This document shows positions 33,801 to 42,954 of a stretch of DNA of 50,677 bases, in pieces. The notes under the pieces were generated by a model. The model ran no database searches. It saw only the letters and a program-made list of their open reading frames with translations, and was not told where the DNA came from. The stretch comes from SIG435 sp045530725. Lineage in GTDB: Bacteria; Bacillota; Clostridia; UMGS1810. The stretch is from NCBI GenBank assembly GCA_045530725.1, contig JAZSCT010000030.1:1-50677 (forward strand). The letters run 5' to 3'. The first letter of the stretch is position 1. Each line of letters opens with the position of its first letter. Position numbers and translations under genes: made by a program.

Positions 33801-36800
33801 CCATATCGGTGAGATAATCTGTAAATACCTTACCTTCACCTGTCTGGTTGATATAACCCTTCATAAATGCCTTAAGTAAATCATCATCAACTACACCCAC
33901 ATATTCGTTGATATATGTCTTGAAGTTTGGATTTGTTATAAACTTATTTACAATCTTGTCATAATATGATTTAAGTTCATCAATAGTAAGAGTATCGATA
34001 TACTCATTGATGTATGGTTTCATATCTACCTTAAGAGCAACGGTCTTAATAGTATCAGCATCCATACCCTTTGTAATAATATCAACGATAAGGGATTCTA
34101 CCTCATCTTCTCTGCCTTCCTGTATTTCTGTTTCGATATATTCTTCAATCATATCGGCAAACATCTGAGGATTTCTTTCGATTACATCAAGCACAAGTTC
34201 TTCTATCATTGCGATAGTTTCATCTCTTGTAAGAGGATTCTTAAGCTGTTTGTCGATGGCTTTGATTATAAGTTTTTCTACTTCTTCTTCACTATGAGAA
34301 TCAATGTATTCTGTAAGTGTATCCTTTAAGCCGTCATTTGAAGAAAGTTGCTTTTTGGCATTTTCTACAATGAAGTCTCTTAAGTTCTCTTCTCCGATAA
34401 GTTGTGCAAATCTAAACTTGATATACTGTATAAGGATGTTCTTATCTTCATCAATAAGTCCTGACGCAGTAAGTTTTGACATAATCTGTGCTTTCTTTTC
34501 GTCAAGTTGCGGAAGATTATATGCATTGTTGAGATTGTTTCTGTTTCTGAAGAGCATATCCTTGAATACATTTGTAAGATATGAATCTGTAATATCTGTT
34601 TCATAAGGTGTGCTTACTTCAAATCCATGTTCAACGCTGTTTAAATAAGCATATCCCAAAAGGAATTTTGAACCGCTGTGAAGATCAAGATCAGACTGAA
34701 CAATATCAGTGGTTATATCAAATTCTACCCATTTATCTTCATCATTCTTATAGAACCATGTAGAATCTATATAATGCTGATATTCATTTCCTGCATAAAG
34801 CAGAGATATGGTTGAATCTTTGTAGAATCCTTCGTAAGGTTCCCTTGCAGCATCTGCTGGGATGTCACTTTCCTGAATATGTGAACCGGAAAGATACTCA
34901 TGATCTCCCTTGAAAAATATGTCTGTCATACCCTTATAGAATTTAACTGTGAATTTTTCATCAGTTTCTTCCCAGTAAGAATAAACTGTAGTTTCATCAT
35001 TTGTGAATTTGTATGTTGCAAAGTCTATCTCTGTTCCATCTTTGAAATCAGGTGTTGAATACCATCCGATAAGTCTGAATCCGGGATTATCTACAACCGG
35101 CTTTGCAATCAAACTGCCTCTCAGTGCAGGTTTTCCATCTTTTGAGTATTCATAGTTTTCATCTGACTGTGGCCACTTCGGATAAATTATAATCTTTACA
35201 TAATCCGGATCCCACTTTGCATATACAGAGATTGTTTCTTCTTCTTCGTAACTGTCAAAGTCAATATTTGCAAAGTCAAATTCTTCTGTACATTCCACAT
35301 TTTTGTACCAGCCGGCAAATATCCAGCCTGTCTTCCTAGGATCTTCTGAAGGTGCCTGAGCATCCTCGCCGAAATTACCACCGAAAGATGAAATCTCACT
35401 GCTGTCGTGGCTATCCTTGAAGGAAATACTGTATGTCCAGTCAGCATAGATTTTCATATCATCGGTAATTTGTGAAGTAAAATCAAATGCATTGCCTGTT
35501 GCATCGTCAATCCAGCCGGCAAATGTATAACCGTTCTTTTTAGGATCAGAAGGTCTGTCTATGTCAGCGATTATTGTTTTATCTTCAACTTTAAGAGGTT
35601 CTGCAGAAATTGTTTCATTCATATACGCATCTGTATAGAATGTTACGGTATGAACTTCTACAAACTTGGCATAAAGACTGGTATTTATTCCAATATTGGT
35701 GTCAAAATCAAAACTTACACTTTCATTGTCTTTATACCAGTATTTAAATACATATCCTTCTTTTTCAGGATCAGTCAACGGAGGGTTTACCTTTTCTCCG
35801 ATTTCAATCTTCTTTGAAGAGTATTCATTACCGTCTGAATAGAATGTAACAAGAACCATCCACTTCGCATAAAGATCTAATGGACCTGAAACTGTTTCTG
35901 ATGTGAAACTTTCAGTAAGTGCACTATCCTTGTACCATCCGCCAAACACAAAGTTCGGTTTGGTTACAACAGGAAGGTCTGAAGAATGAATTACTGTTCC
36001 CGCTGTCCACATAATAACATTACTTGCACCGGGAGCAAGGCTACCGCCGTTAAGGTTGAGAGTAATACTATTTGTCACAATTCCCGGTGCAGAAGAGCCG
36101 CCTGATGATCCGCCGCCAAAGCCGATTGAATATGAATTATCCTTAAATGTTGCCTTTGTAACCTCTGTAAGAATCTTAAATTCAGGTTCGTTACGGTAGT
36201 TATCAAAATGAACGACTCCATTTACATTTTTGACTACAACACCCTTGGTAAATTCACAATCCTTCACAGTAATCTGCTTTGAACCTCTCACAAGGAGTCT
36301 TCCGTTTACCTTCACATTGGTAAGAGTAAGAATACCGTCACTCACGCCGTCTGCGATAACAAGGTCTCCGTTGATTGTAACATCAGACAATGAGATATCT
36401 TTGTTACGTATAACAACACCGCCGTTGTTCACCACATCATTGTATGTACCCGGTGTGGAAATATACTGCTTGAATATATTATAGAGAAGTTGTGCAAACT
36501 CTGCTCTTGTAATATTATTCTTAGGCAATATAAGCCCGTTACCGTAGCCGTTTACATATCCGTTTGATACAAGTGCCGAAACATATTCTTTTGCCCATGA
36601 TGAAACATCTGAACCATCAGAGAATTTGCCAAGCACACTATAATCATTTGTAGATACCACCAATGCTCTTGCAATAGCAATAAACACTTCTTCTCTTGTA
36701 ATAGTGTTTTGCGGACGGAAATGATTATCTCCTGTACCGTAGAAGGTCTGCATATTGAGAGCCTTTTCGAATTCATTGTGATACCAGTCAGATGGATTTA

Positions 36801-37083
36801 CATCAACATATGATGTAATATCTGCCGCTACCTTTGAGTTGAATGCTCTGTTGATAACAGTAGCCATCTCCGCTCTTGTAAGGAAATCCTCAGGGCAAAG
36901 CATTCCATCTCCTTTGCCACGCAACAAGTCATTGTTTACTGCATGTGTAAGTGCAGCGGTTGACCAGTTGTCTGGCATATCTTTGAACTGTGTTGCTCCA
37001 ACCACCGATGTAAATGCGAATGATGATATAATCATCACAACACATATGATCAGTGAAAGAAGGCTTTTCATTTTCTTTGCCAA
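30802..37083 (-). CDS. Giant SLH surface protein with alpha-helical repeat stalk
   Basis: About 2,090 residues. Signal peptide, then three SLH domains (about 30-215: TRAEMATVIN, TREEVFIAIA, TRAEFAQLLY), a beta-solenoid-like stretch (ISLSDVTINGDLVIADG, ~220-330), a Gly/Ser linker, several InlB B-repeats (about 345-740, ending LYAKW/VYAKW), then over 1,000 residues of acidic helical repeats full of YI..YI and DEL/EDE patterns (about 850-1950). The TTG at 37083 has AAGGGG 10 nt upstream; the in-frame GTG 37092 is too close and the ATG at 37071 too far. The stalk matches no family I know. Confidence 0.85.
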   Translation of the reverse strand: MAKKMKSLLSLIICVVMIISSFAFTSVVGATQFKDMPDNWSTAALTHAVNNDLLRGKGDGMLCPEDFLTRAEMATVINRAFNSKVAADITSYVDVNPSDWYHNEFEKALNMQTFYGTGDNHFRPQNTITREEVFIAIARALVVSTNDYSVLGKFSDGSDVSSWAKEYVSALVSNGYVNGYGNGLILPKNNITRAEFAQLLYNIFKQYISTPGTYNDVVNNGGVVIRNKDISLSDVTINGDLVIADGVSDGILTLTNVKVNGRLLVRGSKQITVKDCEFTKGVVVKNVNGVVHFDNYRNEPEFKILTEVTKATFKDNSYSIGFGGGSSGGSSAPGIVTNSITLNLNGGSLAPGASNVIMWTAGTVIHSSDLPVVTKPNFVFGGWYKDSALTESFTSETVSGPLDLYAKWMVLVTFYSDGNEYSSKKIEIGEKVNPPLTDPEKEGYVFKYWYKDNESVSFDFDTNIGINTSLYAKFVEVHTVTFYTDAYMNETISAEPLKVEDKTIIADIDRPSDPKKNGYTFAGWIDDATGNAFDFTSQITDDMKIYADWTYSISFKDSHDSSEISSFGGNFGEDAQAPSEDPRKTGWIFAGWYKNVECTEEFDFANIDFDSYEEEETISVYAKWDPDYVKIIIYPKWPQSDENYEYSKDGKPALRGSLIAKPVVDNPGFRLIGWYSTPDFKDGTEIDFATYKFTNDETTVYSYWEETDEKFTVKFYKGMTDIFFKGDHEYLSGSHIQESDIPADAAREPYEGFYKDSTISLLYAGNEYQHYIDSTWFYKNDEDKWVEFDITTDIVQSDLDLHSGSKFLLGYAYLNSVEHGFEVSTPYETDITDSYLTNVFKDMLFRNRNNLNNAYNLPQLDEKKAQIMSKLTASGLIDEDKNILIQYIKFRFAQLIGEENLRDFIVENAKKQLSSNDGLKDTLTEYIDSHSEEEVEKLIIKAIDKQLKNPLTRDETIAMIEELVLDVIERNPQMFADMIEEYIETEIQEGREDEVESLIVDIITKGMDADTIKTVALKVDMKPYINEYIDTLTIDELKSYYDKIVNKFITNPNFKTYINEYVGVVDDDLLKAFMKGYINQTGEGKVFTDYLTDMDNTALAKYISDNLKDVIDDTDINKYITDYIDALSEEDFKEYTELYITGLDASTKESYIKSYLDTLTEDELASKVADYVLGLTDVVGELNTYIGKISDSDLVEYISDYIKENTSNSTIIGYIIDYVKTEIASSTPDAIVMNKVTDFVTTNASSIDEVKNVMKDVLPKYAKTISEATIKARITEYFDTTDGQADFITVISKYLASENYTQIEIDAILSNSTEIEAHKNEAIDYVVKEIRKDNSEVFQKDPVTGEFTNTWVNVDKVAANFISNTTFVSEMLTVAGVMDEILANGEAINVITSKDTFRTQIMTMLVDPSNQTVMNKAVQNVISVPSKKTDVVNKVITSLLAGDDNNDKEEIKSLVLKMISKQGKAASVNELADYLKDNLDSNGYALSGAVDYIYTNRSTEIANIVAHIKKPAADTLVSRIAAEIVAVPEERAKIIGLIVSFITKPANENKKNEIIDDAINKLVADNDELVAYISGIFENDDTLGTNKKTLVASIKNVIFADSTAAKENIKQFVNVIISSQNTFGKETLINTYIDDIWGIETKRAEFISRIANEFVTKPLVRAQVMDDTIDAINGNPVLKDELVAKLISFIEESDEHMEAVVEKVVEKMMGDETTPGDDTLKEEMIDFIVKYLKEHPDDLDDIVDEVLEDDPNVDGELGDILDEFVRQLIDEDKFIINKDNKFIAEGMQIKLSEMTEYTDLFEMVPDKVEKLYKKIENFLPKDIIQRLYSETVNAYLAQLTAGINAVTDTQNGEAETFMTMVVNPVIDLLNPLYDRAMEKADNKLEERFFYNENEYLQEVIDILTPATMFNGDESLATDVLSGYSFKEFDDYYFLLMRLSVLTDDTAQWYMDNIGQEKTEELMGTLESRVLKAFSYYNKLLAVLDEYTKSGDVPDRLDNNYVERLENILDSRFPFFDKILDRFDDSKVDRPVNDSDYDRLYKVVELLFRNRTFTADDLFDSSYADKLNKFRFDDDTYKVVNDKVGEASLKRENR

Positions 37084-37148
37084 AGTGTTCACACCCCTTA
37101 AAGTTTTTGTTATATAAAAAATTTAATAAATAAATTAATTATCAATTT

Positions 37149-38039
37149 TTACGTTATATGTTTTCTTGCTCTGCTTACATATTTTGCTTTAAGCGCTGCT
37201 TTTTCTTTTTTGTAAGCATCCCTTACCACATTGACGAGATTTCTGTCGCCGTCTATCTTTTCTATAACTGCACTCAATTCTGAGACAACTGCCTCAAACT
37301 GTGCATCATATTGAGGTTCCATAGTTGACATAAGCGCAATGGCCTTGCTTGCATATTCGCTTCTTACTGCCTTTGTTCTTTCTTTTTTGGGAATAGACTT
37401 ATAATCCGCAATCATCCCATTGACTCTTGCCTCTATATCCGCAAGAAATGTGGCCTTAAGTACAAAGAACTTCTCAAGCACCGCCTCCAGTTCAGGATTG
37501 GTCTTGGGTCCTTCAGGCTGCACCTGGTTATTTGCACTTTGCGAATAGACATCCTTTGAGGTATCTGAGTTGTTTTTGTCAGCAGAAGAATTGTTGTCTG
37601 TTTTTTTGGTCCCCTCTGAATCTTTTTTGTTGTCACTTAGAGAATTGTTTTCTGCATTTTGGTCTTTTGAAGAATTATCTTTTTCATCCTTCATCATCTC
37701 TTCATACTCTTCGGAAGTAACTACCTTTCCGTCAACAAAAACTTTCCTTCCCGTTATCAGATAAGGTACATCATCCTGACTTATCAGTCCCTTTGAAAGG
37801 GCGGTGATTTCTTCACTTGTGAGATTTCTGAAATTAAGATCGGGATACTTGGATAGTTCGTCATCCACTTTTTTCTGATTATCCACTCTGATATTCTCTA
37901 TTTCTTCAACGGAATAATTCATTCCGTCAACAACTGCCGTGATGGTGTTCCAATGCTTCATACACAAATTGACCAAAAGCACAATCACAACTAAAAGCAC
38001 TATAAGTAAAACCTTGGAAATTATACGTTTTTTCTTCAA
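37149..38039 (-). CDS. Membrane-anchored helical protein with acidic/Ser-Asn linker
   Basis: About 296 residues from TTG 38039: basic N-terminus (KKKRIISK), one membrane helix (about residues 9-30), a region with YPDLNFRNLTSEE, a low-complexity linker rich in Asn, Ser, Asp and Lys (about 120-190), and a C-terminal helical part (about 200-290). The TTG start is chosen for GGTG and because the upstream frame runs through the promoter. No family recognised. Being just upstream of two SLH genes, it may help assemble or anchor the surface layer. Confidence 0.65.
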   Translation of the reverse strand: MKKKRIISKVLLIVLLVVIVLLVNLCMKHWNTITAVVDGMNYSVEEIENIRVDNQKKVDDELSKYPDLNFRNLTSEEITALSKGLISQDDVPYLITGRKVFVDGKVVTSEEYEEMMKDEKDNSSKDQNAENNSLSDNKKDSEGTKKTDNNSSADKNNSDTSKDVYSQSANNQVQPEGPKTNPELEAVLEKFFVLKATFLADIEARVNGMIADYKSIPKKERTKAVRSEYASKAIALMSTMEPQYDAQFEAVVSELSAVIEKIDGDRNLVNVVRDAYKKEKAALKAKYVSRARKHIT

Positions 38040-38101
38040 TTTTACACCACATCTTTCTAAAAAAGGGCAAACTACCCCTATAGTATAATCATACATAATA
38101 A

Positions 38102-38130
38102 ATCATACCAAATTATGCGGTAAATGTCAA
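38102..38130 (-). promoter_or_regulatory. Promoter of the membrane-anchored/SLH cluster
   Basis: Minus strand: -35 TTGACA (38130-38125), 17-bp spacer, -10 TATGAT (38107-38102). Confidence 0.75.
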
Positions 38131-38195
38131 GTTTTTATACTTTGCAAAAATCAATAAAAACCAAAAAGTTTACACTTGGTTTACAAATTGGAAAT

Positions 38196-39044
38196 TTATT
38201 CATGGAAAGGTAGCGAAAAAACGACTTTTCTCCCCGTGAAAGGATGAACAAACTCCACCCTTGAGCATCTTAGATTGAATGTTTGCCCCTTCTCCTCCCT
38301 GCCATAAAGGTAATCATAGCACAAAGGATGCCCTATATGGGAAAAGTGCACCCTTATCTGGTGGGTACGGCCTGTCATAAGTCTTATTTTCACAAGAGAT
38401 TTGTCACCGTATTCTTCTACGACCTTATACTTTGTGAGAGCAGTCTTTCCGTCAGGGGAAACACATCGCCTGATGACACTTTCTGACTCTCTTTTGATCG
38501 GGGCATTTATTTCGCCCTCTTTTTTGTCAAATATACCTTCTACAATTGCCATATATTCCTTTTTGAATGTTCCGTCTTTCATCTGCCTTGAGATAATATC
38601 TGCCGAATAGCGGTTTTTTGCAATTACCACAAGTCCTGTAGTATCTCTGTCGAGACGGTTTACGGGACGAAATGTAAAATCAAGATGTCTGTAGTAGTAC
38701 ATTACTGCATTTCCGAGGGTGTTTGTATAGTTGTTTATACTGGGATGCACGGGCATATTCTGAGGTTTGTCCACCACAAGAATGTCTTCATCTTCATACA
38801 CTATATCCAAAGGAAGGTTCACCGCAACGATATTCGGAGATTTGATGTCACGTATTATAAGAGTAAGTGTGTCTCCTTCCCTTACCGCTTTTCTTACAGT
38901 AACCAATTCATCCCCAAGATATATGCCCTGATTATTCTTAAGATATGCCAAAAGGTGGGAGGATATATCAAAGTGCTTTCTGATAATCTCTCCCACGGTT
39001 TTGTTATTTTCTTCAGTTGTTATAGTATAACTGAGTTTTCTCAT
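38196..39044 (-). CDS. RluA-family pseudouridine synthase
   Basis: 282 residues. An S4-like N-terminal region, then the catalytic core: NRLDRDTTGLVVIAKN with the nucleophilic Asp, and LMTGRTHQIRVHFSHIGHPLCYD. It isomerises specific uridines in rRNA or tRNA; the exact target cannot be told from sequence. The ATG follows AGAGGGATAG. It lies 4 bp behind the RsuA-like gene, in a run of translation-related genes. Confidence 0.93.
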   Translation of the reverse strand: MRKLSYTITTEENNKTVGEIIRKHFDISSHLLAYLKNNQGIYLGDELVTVRKAVREGDTLTLIIRDIKSPNIVAVNLPLDIVYEDEDILVVDKPQNMPVHPSINNYTNTLGNAVMYYYRHLDFTFRPVNRLDRDTTGLVVIAKNRYSADIISRQMKDGTFKKEYMAIVEGIFDKKEGEINAPIKRESESVIRRCVSPDGKTALTKYKVVEEYGDKSLVKIRLMTGRTHQIRVHFSHIGHPLCYDYLYGREEKGQTFNLRCSRVEFVHPFTGRKVVFSLPFHE

Positions 39045-39048
39045 ATAA

Positions 39049-39663
39049 CTATCCCTCTAATATTTTCATTTCACAATCTGTCATTTCCCTGAACATTCCG
39101 GGCATCAGATTTTCGTCAAGACACACCCCTGCAATCTTTATCCTCTTAAGATACACCACCGTACATCCTAACGCCTTCATCATCCTTTTCACCTGATGCT
39201 TTTTGCCTTCGGTGATAGTGATAAAGCAGGAAAAGACAGGGATGTTTTTGTTTTTCATAAGTTTTGCCCTGTGTTCTTTGGAAAAGTGTCCTGAAATATT
39301 GTACAGAAGATCTGTCCTGTCCACTTTAAGATCTGCTTTTTCACAAGGTTCTTCTCTGTGCTTTATAAAAAGTCCTTCCCTTATCTTTTGTATCTTGTCT
39401 TCATTCATCTCGCCAATAGCCCACAAAAAATACACCTTTTCTTTCTTTTCTGCAGGATCGCAGAGTTTCTTTGTAAGCATTCCGTCATTGGTGATGATAA
39501 GAAGACCTTCTGTGTTCTTATCCAGACGCCCCACAGGATGAAATTTTTCCTTTATTTCATCAGGAAAATAATCCATAACAGTTTTGTGTCCGACATCGGT
39601 CTTTGCGGTGACACAACCCTGAGGCTTATTGAACATATAGCACTTTCTTTCTGAATTATCCAC
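39049..39663 (-). CDS. RsuA/RluE-family pseudouridine synthase
   Basis: 204 residues. It begins directly with the catalytic domain (YMFNKPQGCVTAKTD; HPVGRLDKNTEGLLIITNDG with the catalytic Asp; KKHQVKRMMKALGC). It lacks the S4 domain of RsuA, as do RluE-type enzymes. The start is GTG 39663, 20 bp after the GTPase-nuclease gene stop. Target uridine unknown. Confidence 0.9.
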   Translation of the reverse strand: MDNSERKCYMFNKPQGCVTAKTDVGHKTVMDYFPDEIKEKFHPVGRLDKNTEGLLIITNDGMLTKKLCDPAEKKEKVYFLWAIGEMNEDKIQKIREGLFIKHREEPCEKADLKVDRTDLLYNISGHFSKEHRAKLMKNKNIPVFSCFITITEGKKHQVKRMMKALGCTVVYLKRIKIAGVCLDENLMPGMFREMTDCEMKILEG

Positions 39664-39682
39664 TTATCATCGCTGTCCTTTA

Positions 39683-42256
39683 TCAGTCATTATCTACAAA
39701 AGTTTCTATTTCTTTTTCGAGGATTTCCACTTCTTTGAGGAAATTTTCTGCACTTATTCTGAATGCGCCTGCACCTATAATTATTATCTGCTCCATAGAA
39801 TCTGATGTTGCCACACGGACAAGGTTGTTCCTGGAAAGTCTGTGTGAAACTTTTTCTATATAGGTATCGGCAGTTTCCGCTTCTTTGGTATATACCACAG
39901 TAACATTACCTTCTTCTTCCACAGAACCTGTGCCTCCTTTGACTTTATATGCATCAAATACCACTATGACTTTTTCACTCTTGATTGCAGCCACGTTGGA
40001 AATCCTGTCAATAAGGTTTCTTCGTGCAAGTTCCAGACTTTCCCTTGCCGCATCTTTCAGTTCCTGCCAGGCAAATATGATGTTGTATCCGTCTATGAGA
40101 AGATACTCTCCGTCATACTTTTTCGCCTTGCCTTTAAACACCGGCTGAGATACCTTGGCATGTTTTTTCTTCTCAACCTTTACACCGTCGGTTTTCTTTT
40201 TGATTTTGCCATAGGTGTTTTCGTATATTTTCATTATTTCCGCTTCGTTTTCCACAGTATCGGAAAGGTTGATCTTTCTTATATTTAAAGTGAGTTCTTT
40301 CTGCTCATTCCTCATATCAAAGATACTGTCAAGATGCATATATTCTTCCACCTTGTCCCATTTCACAACAAAGCCTGCACCGTGTGAGCAGAATACCGAA
40401 TCGGCGGTATTTTCTGTGTCGTAATCAGGATTGTACCCTATCTCTTTTATAACTTCCTCCTGATTATCACATTCCCTGTATCCCGAAAGAGACACGCTTA
40501 GTCTTCCCATACCCCGTGTATATCCCGTAATCTCTCTCATATAAGGCTTAAGTTTTTTTGCAGGGGCAAAGCCTGTAAGATAAGCAGTATCTCCCACAAT
40601 CTCAGGCATATTCAAATCTGCTCCCATATTGGATAAATCGGTCATCGCTCTGCCTGAATTGTCTGAGGGGATTTTGAGCGAAAACTCATACCAGGGCTCA
40701 AGGAGGACACTTTCTGCCTTTCTCAGTCCCTGTCTTACTGCTCTGTATGTTGCCTGACGGAAATCCCCGCCTTCGGTATGCTTTTTGTGATAAGCACCCG
40801 TATAAAGGGTTATTTTCACATCAGTAATAGGCGATGCTGTAAGCACACCAAGATGAGTCTTTTCCTGAAGGTGGGTAAGGATAAGTCGCTGAAAATGTCT
40901 GTCAAGAACATCATCAGGGCATTTGGACTCAAATTTAAGTCCCTCTCCCCTTTCAAGAGGCTCCAAAAGCAGATGAACCTCCGCATAGTGTCTTAATGGC
41001 TCAAAATGTCCTACGCCCTCAACCTCATTCAGAATAGTTTCCTTATAAACTACTCCCGCTTCACAAAAATCAAGTTCTATATTAAACCTGTCTCTTATCA
41101 TCCGTTTCAGAACTTCCAGTTGCACTTCACCCATAATGTTTATATAAATCTCACCCGAGTGGGAATTGTAGCGGTATTTAAGTTGAGAATCTTCAGAGGA
41201 AAGTTTTTTGAATGAATCAAGTACATAAAGCATATCATAATCGCCGATAAGTTGTACTCTGTATGAAAAAAGCGACTCCATAACAGGAGGCTCTTCATCT
41301 TTTTCAAAGCCAAGTCCCTGCCCTGAATAAGTATTCTTAAGTCCTGTAAAGGCACATACATCCCCTGCATATGCAGTATCCGTCAGGGTGAATTTTTCTC
41401 CCGAATAAATTCGTATCTGGTTAATCTTTTCTTTCCATTCTTCCCCTTCATCACTTGTTCCAGAAATGATATCCTTCACAGAAATACTTCCACCTGTTAT
41501 CTTAAGAAAGGTAAGTCTGTTTCCTGACTCGTCCTCAGAAATCTTATATACTCTTGCACCAAATTCCAAAGGATATTTTTTGTCACAGGAGAATTCTTTT
41601 ACACATTCACAAAGTTCATCAACACCCTGATTTTTAAGCGCAGAACCAAAGACAACAGGGAATATTTTTCTCTGATGAAAAAGAGCCTGCAAAGTATCAT
41701 CACATAAACTCTCAATCTCAAGGTACTCTTCCATTGCACCTTCATCACAAAGAGACAGTTCTTCAAAGTTTATTTCTGATTTATCTTTGCTCCATTCAAA
41801 GAATCCGTCACCGAAACTTCTTTTGAATTCATCAAATAAGGCATCTTTCCCATCATATGGCAAATCGGTTTTGTTCACAAATACAAATGTGGGGATATTG
41901 TGTTTATAAAGAAGTCTCCACAATGTCTCTGTATGCCCCGTCACCATATCAGATGCGGACACAAGAAGTATGGCATAATCAAGAACGCAGAGGGTTCTTT
42001 CTGTTTCTGCACAGAAATCCGTATGCCCCGGTGTATCTATAAGATATACTATCATATCATCCAGGGTAAGTTTTGCCTGTTTGGAAAAAACAGTAATCCC
42101 TCTTTCTCTCTCTATTGTATCTGTATCAAAAAAAGTATTTCTTTTGTCAACTCTGCCTATTTCCCTTATAATGTGCGACTTATACAACAGCGCTTCTGAA
42201 AGGGTGGTTTTGCCTGAATCGACATGGGCAAGTATTCCCATTGTGAGTTTTTTCAT
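39683..42256 (-). CDS. TetM-like translational GTPase fused to a Rae1/YacP-type NYN nuclease domain
   Basis: 857 residues. The first ~660 match ribosomal-protection GTPases (TetM/TetO, EF-G-like): P-loop AHVDSGKTT (11-19), RGITVF switch I, DTPGHTDF G3, NKTDL G4, and EF-G domains to GMGRLSVSLSGY. A lysine-rich linker (about 680-715) leads to a full NYN domain (717-857) matching Rae1/YacP: LLIDGYNIIFAW, VVFDAY, YTKEAETADTYIEK, ATSDSMEQ, with acidic residues near 722, 768, 797 and 819. Rae1 is a ribosome A-site endoribonuclease; TetM-type factors enter the same site. Fusion suggests a GTPase-delivered A-site nuclease. True tetracycline resistance is not implied. Confidence 0.88.
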   Translation of the reverse strand: MKKLTMGILAHVDSGKTTLSEALLYKSHIIREIGRVDKRNTFFDTDTIERERGITVFSKQAKLTLDDMIVYLIDTPGHTDFCAETERTLCVLDYAILLVSASDMVTGHTETLWRLLYKHNIPTFVFVNKTDLPYDGKDALFDEFKRSFGDGFFEWSKDKSEINFEELSLCDEGAMEEYLEIESLCDDTLQALFHQRKIFPVVFGSALKNQGVDELCECVKEFSCDKKYPLEFGARVYKISEDESGNRLTFLKITGGSISVKDIISGTSDEGEEWKEKINQIRIYSGEKFTLTDTAYAGDVCAFTGLKNTYSGQGLGFEKDEEPPVMESLFSYRVQLIGDYDMLYVLDSFKKLSSEDSQLKYRYNSHSGEIYINIMGEVQLEVLKRMIRDRFNIELDFCEAGVVYKETILNEVEGVGHFEPLRHYAEVHLLLEPLERGEGLKFESKCPDDVLDRHFQRLILTHLQEKTHLGVLTASPITDVKITLYTGAYHKKHTEGGDFRQATYRAVRQGLRKAESVLLEPWYEFSLKIPSDNSGRAMTDLSNMGADLNMPEIVGDTAYLTGFAPAKKLKPYMREITGYTRGMGRLSVSLSGYRECDNQEEVIKEIGYNPDYDTENTADSVFCSHGAGFVVKWDKVEEYMHLDSIFDMRNEQKELTLNIRKINLSDTVENEAEIMKIYENTYGKIKKKTDGVKVEKKKHAKVSQPVFKGKAKKYDGEYLLIDGYNIIFAWQELKDAARESLELARRNLIDRISNVAAIKSEKVIVVFDAYKVKGGTGSVEEEGNVTVVYTKEAETADTYIEKVSHRLSRNNLVRVATSDSMEQIIIIGAGAFRISAENFLKEVEILEKEIETFVDND

Positions 42257-42341
42257 ATACTTTTCCTTTCGAAATAGTGCATTTTATTTATTCTAAAAAC
42301 ACTTTTGGCTGTGACATATATGCCACAGCCGGATTTTGCCA

Positions 42342-42929
42342 TTAATATTCTACCAGTTCATAATCAGATGGAATTTCAAAAAGCGAATCATCTGCCGAAT
42401 TTTTTGCAGACTCAATTTTGATAAAAGTAGATGTTCCATCCTGAATAAACTCAATGTATTTAAGTTCTTCTCCATCAAAATAGTATCTGTCCTGTCCGTT
42501 TTCGGCGCTGAATTCTTCGTAATAGTATTCTTTTCCCTCCACAGTATTCTTTCCTGATTTGAAATTATCTTTGTTTATACCTGTGGATTTCAAAGTTTCC
42601 ACTCTGAAACAGTCGTTTTCTGTATCATCATATACCATATATGCTTTGTTTGCATCATAGACTCTATAGACTTTTGCATCCTTGTATATCTGTACTTCTG
42701 TGTTTTCGGAATTTTCTGTTTTGTTATAATTAACACCGTTTTTTGTAGCCATAGTGAGAGTTTCATCGCCGAAACTTATAACCCACAGATACTCTGCAGT
42801 ATTAACATTCTCATTGAAGTATGTGAAGGTCTTCGATACACCGTCATTGCCGTGAGATTCCTCATCGGAGCAGGCAACAAAAGATACACATAAAACCAAT
42901 ACAAGTATTAAAGATATTATCTTTTTCAC
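42342..42929 (-). CDS. Putative lipoprotein
   Basis: 195 residues from GTG 42929. Lipoprotein signal peptide with lipobox SFVAC (Cys near residue 22), then an acidic beta-rich domain (VWISFGDETLTM-like strands, YYYEEFSAENGQDRYYFDGEE). No family recognised; such extracytoplasmic domains resemble outer-leaflet-anchored sensors or LolA/LppX-type folds, but this is not established. The start is chosen by GGGAAG upstream; a longer frame overlaps radC. Confidence 0.7.
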   Translation of the reverse strand: MKKIISLILVLVLCVSFVACSDEESHGNDGVSKTFTYFNENVNTAEYLWVISFGDETLTMATKNGVNYNKTENSENTEVQIYKDAKVYRVYDANKAYMVYDDTENDCFRVETLKSTGINKDNFKSGKNTVEGKEYYYEEFSAENGQDRYYFDGEELKYIEFIQDGTSTFIKIESAKNSADDSLFEIPSDYELVEY

Positions 42930-42954
42930 AAAAACACTTCCCTTCTCTGCTTTT

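Noticed and set aside
39683..42256. Genuine tetracycline-resistance gene
   Set aside because: The chromosomal context and C-terminal nuclease fusion differ from tet(M)/tet(O); resistance cannot be inferred from sequence.
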